DNA of 64,000 nucleotides from Dissophora ornata. Its lineage: Eukaryota > Mortierellomycota > Mortierellomycetes > Mortierellales > Mortierellaceae. Made by a program: the position numbers and the translations under genes. Shown one piece after another: positions 10,272 through 21,704 of the stretch; position 1 is the stretch's first letter, and each line of letters begins with the position of its first letter. A model generated the notes under the pieces. That model searched no databases and was not told where the DNA came from. It worked only from the letters and a program-made list of their open reading frames with translations. The stretch is from the NCBI GenBank assembly GCA_025201705.1, contig MU616588.1, positions 1 to 64,000 on the forward strand. The letters are read 5' to 3'.

Positions 10272-13200
10272 AAACAGCGCCCCCCCCCCCATCGGTACTT
10301 TGATTCATTTTATAGCATTTAAAAAAAATTAGGAAAATTAAAAAAAAAATGAACGACTCTTGTAACTTTTGGATGCATCGCGTATATTCTGGGCCTGGCT
10401 AAAGCCGCAGGGAGAAAATTATTTCTCTGTGCAAATAACATCCCTCTGAGATGTATCTCTCTGACTGTGATATATTCATCGATGCTGTTACTGACTACTG
10501 TCAAAGGCGCCGTTCCGCTCGCTGATGCATGCACAATTGACCGATGAGCCCCTTGAGCCTTCTAGATCTGAACATTCCTTGTCCTCTAGTTTCGTGAACT
10601 GTTGGTTTGGTGACAATTGGCCGTGGTTCCTAAAACCGGAACATAACATAACATAACAAAACATAACGAGTACAGTTGAGAGATGCGGAATTCCTTTTTT
10701 CAGTTGTTTTGCTACTTGCGACTATAACCGAGCCTTCCGGTTCTCCATTTTAGAAACAACACGTCTGAGTGAGACTCTTCTTGAAGCTAGCTAGCCTCAA
10801 CAGCAAGTTATCCTTCGCATTGTTCATGATACGACGAAGGACAAACGCGATCCTTGTGTAACCTGTAGTCCCTTTTCGCCACCGGTTAGCTATTTGGAGC
10901 AAACAAGGGCCTTTGATTAATTCCATAATCATCGTCGTTGATGGCCACCCTTCTTTGAGATCAGTTACAACCTGTTCCACTGCACAACATCAACAAACGT
11001 CGGATCCAGATTCCATCGCGCTACACTCCTTTTTCGTCCGCACTGGACTGAATAGGATCATTTCGCCTCTCGCATGGACACCTCTTTTAGGATTACTTTC
11101 GGCAATTTTCCATTTCGGGCCGCTGTTATCAATTTCTCACTATGCCAGACCACGGAAAGTCCCCTCAAGAGTACCGAACATGGGCTGGTGGAGGAGAGAT
11201 CTCCTAGCACCTGCGACTAACAAGTCACGAGGCACTATGCTCTTTAACATGCAGAAGCTCGTAGTCGCAATTTTTTGGATGCAGGCCAGCGATTACAGTA
11301 GCGAGATAGCCTCGATGGAGCGACCGTCTGCTTTGCGGAGCTGGGCCATCTCCGCATGTTTTGATGCAGTGTTTTACGCAGCAGCTCCCTCTCTTTGATT
11401 TCCATGGAGCGATAGTCAAATAAAAAGCATGGGGTCTACGGAGGGAGGACTTTGGTAAAGAGCTCTCCCAGCCCATGCATCAGTCCAATAATACATCACT
11501 ACCGCATTGATACTGTAGAATGATTGGCCAGGATTGATCTTGCAACAAGCTTTGACGCTACTGCAAAGCCATTGGTTTGAAAGGACGAAGAGACGTGGAA
11601 TAAGAAGAGAACGTGGTGGAGGCAACAACAATACCGCTCAGATTCTGTACAAGAAGAAAAAGGTAGGAGAACTTGAGACAAGGGAAGGATATATCTCTCA
11701 GCAGAGAAATACGTCGATTTTGACGATTGAGAAAGGCCCCATGTTCGCCGTTCTACGCGCTTGTTGACAGAAAAGGCGTCACGCATGGCGTCATGCTATT
11801 CAAATTAAACGGACTGTGTACCTCGCGAGGCATACATATCGTACCTACTGACAAAAGGGCTGCCAGTCCACATAAACTACTATTGTTGCCAGCATGGTTG
11901 CGCTCGTGTGAGTTAATACATGGTGTTGGCTTACTTGCTCAGCGCTGTAGAACTTCTTTGAACTTTAGACTACTCAGGGCATCCAATCACAGCGAGGACC
12001 GCTGAAACCAAGCTTTTCTTTCTGTCCAGTCGTACAAACCCTGAAGGCCTATCTTGCGTGAGCATTTCTCCTGCTATCTCTCCCCTTTCCCAACAAACAA
12101 AATAATAATAATGTTGGTCTGTGAGAGGTCTCCCGTCAGAGCGCACCCCGGGCGCTGCAGCCGCAAATAAGCTCTCGACAAAGCGTGATGTATACCCGCC
12201 ACATTGCTCTTCCCTGGTCGACCAAACGGCGACTGATGGATTAAAAAACAAGGCTGTTAGCTCTTTTCCGCCAATGGGTCATCTCCACTAACAGAATACA
12301 GAACCTGAAGTTAGAGGCTGCAGACAGAGTCGTTTTATTTTGAGTCACCTCCTCCCCCCCCTCCCCGAGCACAATTGCCTTGTAGATCATAGTCAAGACC
12401 CAACTTTGTAGTGACTGAACTACTCTCCAAGCGCCACAGTCGCACGTTTATGATTTCTGAGCATTACGAAGGTGTGCCATCCATTTAGCGTACTTATACA
12501 GACTATGTGTACAGTAGTTTATCCAACTGTGTACCACACAAAGCGCGAGGAAAACGTGTTTCTGTACCACCATCTCGTCCCGACCATTTTTGGCAGGGTT
12601 GCGCATTTCTGTGGGCAGGATGACGGAATATCATTACTTAAAGTTACTCTACTCTGACATGGATGGATGGTGATGGGGATACGAGGGTATGATGCAGCTC
12701 ATGGAAATACCTCTCTCAGCAACTCCAGCGATAACAAACGTGTGTCTGCAATCGTGAGGAAAAAAGGCAGATGGCTATTGGTGTTGCCCGCAGATGGCCA
12801 GTGAGTAGGAGTATGGGACACATGGGAGATGAACATGGCGCAATAAATGGAAAAGGAAGTTTCTCTTTCCTAGATTATTCGGCTGTGCACAATAGAGAGA
12901 TCGAGGCAGGCGATCCACGCCGGACCCCGCTTTGAGACGGGGCCAATGGGGGGTGGACAGAGCGGTTTGGCAGCGGGGTTATTAAAACGTGGATAACAGA
13001 GGATGGGACCACCACAGGACCCTCTCCTGATTGCTGCTTTAGGTCTCAGTGGCAGTGATACCTCATCGCCTCGCCGACTGGCATGCCAGCTCGGTGCAGA
13101 ACATGGCATCCACACAGCGTCTCACGGAGGATGGCTGATGCAGACCAGCAAACCATATGCACACGTACTCAAAAACGTGGTACCCCTGGTTTGGTCTGGA

Positions 13201-16162
13201 AGGTGAGAGGATTCGCAGTTTAAGAGGATAAGCGCAAGTACATGTTACTTTATTTGTCCCTTTTTTTGAACCTTACGCCATGCTTCTTTCTACGTGGCCA
13301 CAAGTACTACGACTGCCATACCAGGTCTATTGCTATTCGCTGACAGGGAACGAACATGGCAGAAGATGACCTGAGTTTGTTGTGCAGCAATGAGACGCTC
13401 CGGGCGTCAGTTCCGGAGTCAACAGCAGGGCCACAAAACTAACCCTTTGCGTGAGCGCATCTGTTGCTTGCAGGTCCGTGTTTATTCTTAGGGCGCATGT
13501 GCTTTGGCCCCCAGATCTGCCTGGTGCTAGAACGACGAAGAGCGCACACACACAGCACTCAGCTATGCACATGCCATAGGGCCGCTTATCTCCGCAACCT
13601 GCGCAACTCGATTAGTGCGACCATGTTCTTCAATGGACCAAGACGCTCAGCTGTCGCTGTTTCTATAAATTATTCCGACGGGAGCGCCAGGAATACACAA
13701 CTCTAAACAGAGCTGTTCACATGTTGGCTATTGGCCACTCGATCCAGACACGGTCTCTTTTAATTAAAAGCTCATTTGCTCACGTTTAGTTAGGCGTTTC
13801 TAGGGTATAACGATGCAATACGCGGATGGCTCTCCAACGGAGTGGACAAACGATCGTTGCTATTGCAAGCTGGAAGCATGTTGCTATGTTCATGTAGAAC
13901 GTAGACTATCGCCACTCTCTAGCTTTTCTATGAATCACTGTGGTGTCCATGCCCTGTTGCAATTGGCTCCTGTGCACGTTTTAATTTCGAGAAGCGGCGA
14001 CGTCATGCAATTATGGGGTCTGGAGGATCGTCTTGTGGAGAGAACGAGCCCAAAAGAAGGAAAATAATAAAGAGCAGTGGTACAGAGGAGGAGGAGGAAT
14101 AAACCGAAATCGCCACGCGGGCCTTGGGCGAGGGAGAACGGGTGTTGGATGAATAAGCAGAGGGAACCAACGAAATCTCGCTTTAAATCGCAAGTACTCG
14201 CATGCATGCATGTCCGCTGTTATTTGATCGGAGCGAATCCTCTGCTTTGTTGATGATGCTCATGTAACTTGCATGGGACAGGGTCAATGTGTGCGAGCAC
14301 AAGAATTTTCCACTTTTTTTTTTAAAATAAAAATACCGCTGGTCATCAACTTCTGCCAATCCGACGGGAATATTCCCTGGACTTACCAACATGCTGTAAT
14401 CCACAGCACTGCTTGCGAAGGAAACCCGAGGACAATTGCTCCATCCGTACTCTAACCTGGAATGAGTCCTTGCAGCCGCTAGTGAGCGTACTTGGTTCTA
14501 TTTCACGGATGTCTATGCGCCACAACGGCGTGCATGCCAAAAAGCATACACCAGTGCAGGTAATCAAATAATAAAAAAAACTGCTCCAGCTGCGCTCACA
14601 TTTGGTTTGCTGATACTTGCAATTACTCTTGGTCTCGGATGCATTGCGTGCGTCTTGTGCTGATCAAAGGTTAGAGAGCCGCCATGGCACTGTCAAATTG
14701 CAGATTGGATCGAGCATGTTTTCTTTGTCCGCATTGTTGGACTCGCTTGTGGCCTGATCAAAGTAGCCACGTTTTTTTATGTTGTCAGCGCTTGGCGAAA
14801 TCGCTATCCTCAGGAAATGCAGGAAAAAAACCTCGACCCAGGGGTTGGCCCATGACGGCCAACGGAAAAGAAAATCCTCTTGTCGTTCTTCCCAAAACAA
14901 CCAATGGATACTAGATCAAAACAACACCCCCATCTGTCTACATGACCACTGCTACTCTTCCCGTTTCTTTATATCTTTATTCAATGAACACGCAGGGGGA
15001 ATCGGATGTCGAAGTGTGGCCAACGTCATGGTACAGATTGTCCGCATTCATGCCTACTTCCATGTTCTTCGAGGCACTAACATCGTCATCAAGCACAGGG
15101 AACACAGTGCAGACCTTGTGCCTGAAAAACGCTCACTTTTCCCCACCCCCGGTTCTTCCTTCGCAGGGCAATACTGATCGCAATGCCGCGTCTGTGGAAA
15201 GGAAGATTCCTCCAGGGTTTAGTGCGCGTTGGTAGTACAGAGAAAGAGAAGGATGGGAGTAAAATGCCTGTTCGTGCCGCGCGCGCCATTCCTGGTGGAC
15301 GGCCGTCCTCGTGGCTCTAGCGGTTGAACACAGACGTACGCGGACGCATGCACACAGACACACGAACAAGAGTCGCTGCAGGCAACGGTAAAACAAAGAA
15401 CAGAACAACACAACACAACACAACAAAACAAACAAATAAGAAGCATGCAACTCGGTGTTGTCACCGTCCACGCCTTGCTTGTCTTTTCCTCGCTGTTTCT
15501 GGATGGGAAGCAAGGCTCAATAAAGTTCTTGCTAAACAGCTCCCCTCATCTCCCTATGTGCAAGCAACCCTTTTTTGAATGAATACAAAACTCTGCTTAC
15601 TATTGTTAACCGATATAACTTTTTTTTACTCGAAACCCACTCTCCATCGACACTCAGTCCCACCCACCCGCTGGGTTCAGTGGTGGAAAACATCTGCTCC
15701 TGCTCTACTTTTCTCTGGCCCTGCCCTGACCTGCTCTCCCCTTCACACTGCAATCTATCTTTGTATCTTTCCTCTTCTTCCTTCTTGCTTCTTGTTTCTG
15801 TTTCCTTTTTTTATTGTTTTTTTTTTTTCTCTCAAACGATTAATTGATTCCCTGCACTACCTACCCTCACACCCCGCAATCTGTCCATTGCCCCAGTCGG
15901 ATCAAGCACAGATTCCCATTTCGAAATAGCACCACCTCCTACTGCACATCACAACACTTCTCTCACTCTTCCACCAGCTCAATCGCTATCTGCTTGCACT
16001 CGCAACAAGTCCTGTCCCTGATCGCACCAGCTTGGTTCATCGCATTTTTGGGCGTGCATCTGCTCTTCGTTCGTCCAACCGTCCCGTGCGCACAAAACTT
16101 GCCCGTCCTACCCCAACCCTTAATTTACTTTTTTGCACACCTGTCCCCTCTGTTGGCCAGCC
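10272..16162. other. 5.9 kb gene-free region with simple repeats
   Basis: No open frame here has convincing protein character. It contains an ACATA-type pentamer repeat at about 10640-10668, a C-rich run near 12350-12365, an ACAAC repeat at about 15404-15435, and a strongly CT-rich leader from about 15640 to 16160 preceding the zinc-finger gene. The right end probably carries the promoter and long 5' UTR of that gene. A non-coding RNA in the remainder is possible but not supported by any feature I can see. Confidence 0.6.
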
Positions 16163-18551
16163 ATGGATATTCGCAGTATGCTCAATTCTGGGCCTGAGGC
16201 CCAGCAAAAGATAAAGCAAGAGCAAGAGCTCGAGCGGGAGCAGCGGAGGCGTCAGCATCAGTCCCAGGAGGATCTCGACCTTGAATCGGACACTGATATG
16301 GATGAAAATCCAGAGGACGAGAACGAAAATGACATGGAGGACGTGGGCAAAGACAGCGGTAGTTCCTCAGAGGCGGAAGGCACCGTCTCAGAGAGGCCCT
16401 ATGAGTGCGTTTGGGAAGATTGTACAAAGTCGTTCTCTCGTCGATCGGATCTGGCCAGACATCGCAGGATCCACACAGGTGAAAGGTATAGTGAATGCAG
16501 CATGACCACAGCGGAAAAAAGAGAGAGGTTCAAAGCGATGACGACAAGATCAGAAGAGGCTACGAAAATCAATTGACTAGGAGATATATAAAAAGGGGCT
16601 GCATGCGGCGCATGATGGAACCAGCCCTGGAACGTGGCTGTGTTATTCGAGTTGGGCTGCTGTCCTGCATGATGCTCATCCATGGCTCGTTCCTCTCCAA
16701 CTCCACAAAAAAAAACATAGACCTTATCAATGCGACTGGGCTGGTTGTGGAAAGCAGTTCATCCAAAGATCAGCTCTCACAGTTCACTATCGCACACACA
16801 CCGGAGAGAGACCCCATGTTTGCGAGTACGAGTCCTGTCAAAAGTCCTTTAGCGACGTAAGTTTACTCTTCCTTGTGACCCTGTCTGCAATCTACACACC
16901 AGATCATGTATCCATGCGCAGGGGGTTTTTGTTGACGCAGGAACGCGTAGCACAGCATTGGGATTGACATGTGGACGTGTTTGTTCTTTGATTTGCGTGA
17001 TGTAGTCCTCGTCCCTCGCCCGCCACCGAAGAACTCACACAGGAAAGAGGCCTTATGTATGTGAACATCCCGGCTGCGGCAAGACCTTCACCAGACGCAC
17101 AACCTTGACCCGTCATCAAAAGGGACACGAGCCAGACATCAGGAGCTTCATCAGGTACGCACCATGCTGTCCGTCGCTATCTCGACTTCAGTGATTACGA
17201 CATCTTGGTTAGGCTGGGCCACACGATACTCTCTTGCTGACATGTTTACGTCCACGATGCTACGTCTGTCACGCGCTATAGCGAAAACAGGGAGCAACTT
17301 GCAGCCGCAGGCGTCCTCGACTCCCTCAGCTATAGCTCCAAATTACCCATTGCACAGGGTCGCCCGCACCTGCAGAGGTCCCATTCGCACTCGCTGGTGC
17401 ACTCCTCTCCTCCTTCGCCAGGTCCTCAAGGCCGCCCTTATGGCTCAGGGTTTCTTCCCCCTCTGAACCACGACCGGTTCGGAGCATCACCTCACGGATC
17501 AAAGTCGCTTGGACCTTCGTCCGCCTCCAAGTATTTTGGAACAAGCTCGCCGAGCTCGTTCCAACGGCCATCCTCGTCCCACTTCTCGGGCTATGGACAT
17601 TCGTCTTCGTATAATGGAGAAACTCCAAGTCTTCCTCGTCATTTGCAGCACCCTGGCCCCAACAACGCTGGTCATGGGTCTGGCCACCCTAATGACGGCC
17701 ACCATGCCTATCCTCAAGGTAGTCAGCATCACCACCATCGCCAGCAATCAGACCACGGTCAACCCCAGCACGAAATGTCCTCGTCCTTGCCTTCGCATTT
17801 TCATGTGCATCCATCGCCGTCAAGGCCGCCTGTGCGCTGGGAACCTCAGCCATCCGGCAGTCGGGGCCACGGTCACGCCAGTAGCTTGAGCCCAAAGACT
17901 GAGCCGATGGATACCACAATGTCTTCATCGTTGCCCTCGCTGCCGTCTCTGGGATCGAGTTATCCATCCTCACGCAGTGGTCAGCCGAGCATGTCCTATA
18001 GTCATCACAGAAGCAACAATAGCAGCACGCCTCCTCCTCCTCCTCAGTCTCCTTCGCACCCTCAAGCATCCCACCATCGCCCCCAGCACTCACAAGACGT
18101 TGGCCGGTCTCCACTGTCGAGTTCTTCCCATTTGAGCGCTCCCCAGGGCTATGAGACGGGGTCAGGGCACGCGTCTGGACACGGATATGGACATGGGCCT
18201 GGACACCAGCCTCACCATCAACACTCGCACTCCGGTAGTGGTCCTGGGCCTTATTCTCAGTCATTCCCCAACTATTCACCTATGCACCAGCACCATGCAG
18301 CTTCGTCTCGTCCACAATCGCCCCATTCCAGTCATCACAATCATTATTCCTCCTCTCCTTCGTCGTCATACTTCCCGCCCCACCCCTCGGCGTCGCCACT
18401 GGGATCATCGCACTCGTATTACCAGCAGTCATCATCGACATCTTCGTCGCAGCATCAGCAACAGCATCAGCCGCCACGCCGTGGATCTCCTTCCCCGATG
18501 GAGGAGCGCCGCTTCCATTCGGCACCGATCCCTGTCCGTCATCGTTCATAG
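16163..18551 (+). CDS. C2H2 zinc-finger transcription factor with four fingers
   Basis: Probable sequence-specific DNA-binding regulator. Exons 16163-16485, 16721-16856, 17006-17154 and 17282-18551 join in frame. Four contiguous C2H2 fingers follow an acidic N-terminus: [57 protein letters not shown] and [19 protein letters not shown], joined by HTGER/HTGKR linkers. Introns 1 and 2 each cut near or within a finger, so an annotation that skips the second exon loses finger 2. The long C-terminal half is His/Ser/Pro/Gly-rich and likely disordered. Resembles fungal four-finger stress or developmental regulators, but no named orthologue is claimed. The CT-rich leader suggests a long 5' UTR. Confidence 0.88.
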
Positions 18552-19311
18552 AACTAAGCACATAAGCACATCCTACCGCTAATTCCAAATCCTAATTAAT
18601 GTAAAATCAAGCGCGAATAATAAAAACCAAAGTGAAAATCGGCTTATGATTGATTTTCTTTGTCGTAAGCAACAATGTGCTCTCTTCTGTGGCATGTCAG
18701 AAAGGCAGATGTACATTATATCTACGAATAATGTAAACATGAGCTTCCTGTGACACCTGAGAGCAAGTTACCGGGGCTTCCTTCGTGCCGGCAGGAAGGC
18801 GATAACTGTGAAGCCAACTGGGGCACCGCAGATTGCGCCATCATGAACTCGCCATCACTGCCAGAGTGCACCTGTCCATCTCTCTCTCTCTGGAACACAC
18901 GGGTGTGTCCACAAAGCTATGTCGCTTTCCCGACATTCCCAGCCCCCCCTCCTCTCCACCAAGTTATCGCTCTCAAACACCGCACTTGTCCGAGGGGGAG
19001 GCGAACAATCCCCCATGTAACATATTGTTTTAGACGCCCCCCTCCATGCCTCTGCGAGCCACCGTGCCATGTCCAGTGCGGCACTTTCCCGCTTCCTCCT
19101 TCTACTTCATATCTTCAACTCTCAACCCTCTCCTCATCCTCATTCTCATCCGTCTCATCTCGACGCATGGCGGTACAATCCACATTCTGATTCTACCTCC
19201 CCTCCCTCCCCCTTCTTCCTATCCAACGGGAAACCATACTCTAGAATATTTTATATTTTTCTTGCCTGCACTTGTCCAAACCGCTCTATATACCACCATT
19301 TGTAGAAAGTC
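18552..19311. promoter_or_regulatory. Intergenic region and kelch gene promoter
   Basis: 760 bp without a supported gene. The first 200 bp are AT-rich and probably the 3' UTR of the zinc-finger gene. From about 18870 the strand becomes pyrimidine-rich, including a short TCTC run near 18873 and CCTCCCT blocks near 19195, as expected for promoters in this genome. Confidence 0.5.
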
Positions 19312-21495
19312 ATGAAGCTTTTGCAGCTATCGGGAGCATCGGCTCTCGCGCTTTTCATGCCTCTCATCATCATACAGACACAGGCACAAGCCCCACTTGC
19401 GCGCCGAAGATTGGCCTATGTTCAGGACGGCACCAAATTGTATATTCAAGGAGGATTCGCTGCCCAAAACTACACAGCCCAGACCAACGTACTGGACCTC
19501 TCCACCTCCTGGTCTACGTCTTCACCCGCCTGGACGCTGCTCGCGGATGGCCCCCTCACTGCACATCACAGGATGGTTGCGGTGAAACCCCCGTATGTGG
19601 CTGGTCTGGGAGCTGGAAGTCAGGGATATCTCGTATCCATTGGAGGCGCAGGCCCTAGCAACACCACCAGCTTCTGGAGCGATTTCAACCTGCAGGCTGG
19701 AACTTGGGCAACCTTTACTAGCGGCTTGACCCCTCCATACTCGGGACTGGAGGGTCATACAGCTGTAGCGAACCCCAATAGCGGCCTCGTCTATATTATA
19801 GGCGGATATTTAGGGAACACGACGTCTAACACCCTCACGGTCTTTGACCCATCGAGCCGAACGATTGTCTCCCAACAGCCAGCCAATGTGAATACCAGTC
19901 TGACAGACGTGGGGGCCGTATGGTCAAGTGTCAGGAACACGATCCTGACATTCGGAGGGTCCCGAGCACCTCCAGCTATAACAAACGGGATCGACCTGAC
20001 AACCCTCCAGGAATACGACCCCGCGACCAAGATGTGGAAGACCATGGTATGCCTAACAATGCTGCCGGCTATTTTTGTTTTTGTTTACTTTTGTTTTGAA
20101 AGAAAAAATTGCGGTCAAAACCACTAAATCTGTCGCTTACAATAGGTCACCGCTGGAGCAGTGCCGACGCGTCGCTTGGACCACTGTGTTGCCGCCTGTA
20201 TGTATTTCATGTTCCAGAGGTGTTGTTTTCTCCTGCCTTTTTTTTTCTTTTCTTTGTTGGCTTTGTTTTTGCAGCTTCCTAACACTCGGCGTCTTGCACC
20301 ATTGTAAACCGCAGCCGAGGATGGATCCAAGATCGTCGTCTTTGGAGGGTCTTTAGATATCAAGACTTACTTTTACGACATCCACATCCTGGACGTGGCT
20401 ACATCCACATGGACGCAGGGAACCCCGGCATCAAGTCCACGGACACGAATGGCCTGCGGGCTCCACTCTAACCAGTTTATTGCCTGGGGTGGATCTAGCG
20501 GCGACAGCAGGACAACCATGCTCGACAATGTCCCTATCGTTTATGACATGGTTAACAATGTCTGGGCCGCAAACTATTACGCAGCAGGACCTCAGTCACA
20601 AAACTCCTCATCATCAGGCAATTCGCCTAGCTCCCCATCTAGTAGCAAGAGCAATCTTGGCGCCATTATTGGAGGCGCTGCCGGTGGAGCCGTTGTCTTG
20701 ATTGGATGTGCGATCGTTATCTTTGCGGTGCGCCAGCGCAAGAAGCGAGAAAAGGAGGAGAAGGTTTACGACGATGCTAGAACAGCGACATCGTTAGCGG
20801 ATGATGAAGATGACCGATACTATCGCCGAGGACCTCTCGCGCCTCGACAGCAAGATTATTTGGTCATGGGCAGCACCGCTTCGAGCAGTGACGCTGGAGG
20901 AAGACGCACACCCAATGTAGGCGATCAGCGTCTAGGCAATATGCGTGCCTCGGATCACTACGCTGCAGCGGAAGCTCTCCGTGGTGGACGAGAGAGATTC
21001 TCGGGAGACAAGCCCTCCTCGGGGTATTGGGACAACCTCGCAGAAGGAAATGGGACGCCTATGCGGGCAACATCAGGAGGCAGTGCATATGATTACTCGC
21101 AACCGGGCGCAGCCGCTGGCTATGGAAGGCTTAGTCCTTCGAACGGATCAATGATGCAGTGGTCGGCGGAAGATCAGATGCTACATCAACGACAACAACA
21201 GCAACAACAGCAACAACAGCAACAACAGCAATTACTTCAACAACAGCAGCAACAACTGCATTTGCAGCAGCAGCGTCTACATCAACAGCAGCAGCAGCGA
21301 CCAAACTACATACCTCCTACGCCCCAAATGACCTACCCATACAAAGCGCCTTATGATGAGGACGACCACAGGAACAGCGTTATTAGCGACGCCACCTCTC
21401 ACCGCTACTCAGGAGGGCCGCAAGCCATGATCAATTCAGCCGGTTCTTATCCCGCGCAAGGGAGACCAACAAACTATGTACCTCCCCCATTGTAA
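19312..21495 (+). CDS. Kelch-like beta-propeller membrane protein, paralogue 1
   Basis: Type I membrane protein with an extracellular propeller. Exons 19312-20046, 20146-20197 and 20315-21495 join in frame. A signal peptide (LALFMPLIIIQTQAQA) is followed by kelch-type repeats (LYIQGGF, LVSIGGAG, VYIIGGYLG, ILTFGGS, IVVFGGS, FIAWGGSSG), several N-glycosylation sequons, then a Ser-rich stalk and one transmembrane helix (LGAIIGGAAGGAVVLIGCAIVIFAV). The cytosolic tail has basic RQRKKREKEEK, then a long Gln tract encoded by CAA/CAG. The middle exon is 52 nt, the same as in the paralogue at 47982. Fungal proteins of this form are commonly predicted in Mortierella; role unknown, possibly wall or sugar sensing. 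Ends 210 bp from the convergent channel gene. Confidence 0.88.
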
Positions 21496-21704
21496 CTTTG
21501 GACTTTCACATTGCCTGTCACCATTGCCACTAATATCTGGAAACAACGTTCTCGGTCTCAAAACCAGGCGGCGCCCAAATACTACTTTTCTTTAATTATT
21601 AAAATATAAACTCTCACATCTAAAAGTTCCGCTTCTAGTGAATGCATGCCCTGTTGCTGCCGCTGTAATGTTAGTTTGTCGTGGATTAACCCTACTTCAT
21701 CCAT

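Noticed and set aside
10913..11398. 161-codon plus-strand frame in the gene desert
   Set aside because: Composition is not protein-like, no domain and no supporting neighbours or intron signals.
17689..18279. 196-codon minus-strand frame inside the zinc-finger gene
   Set aside because: Overlaps the His/Ser-rich coding exon in antisense and has no recognisable content.
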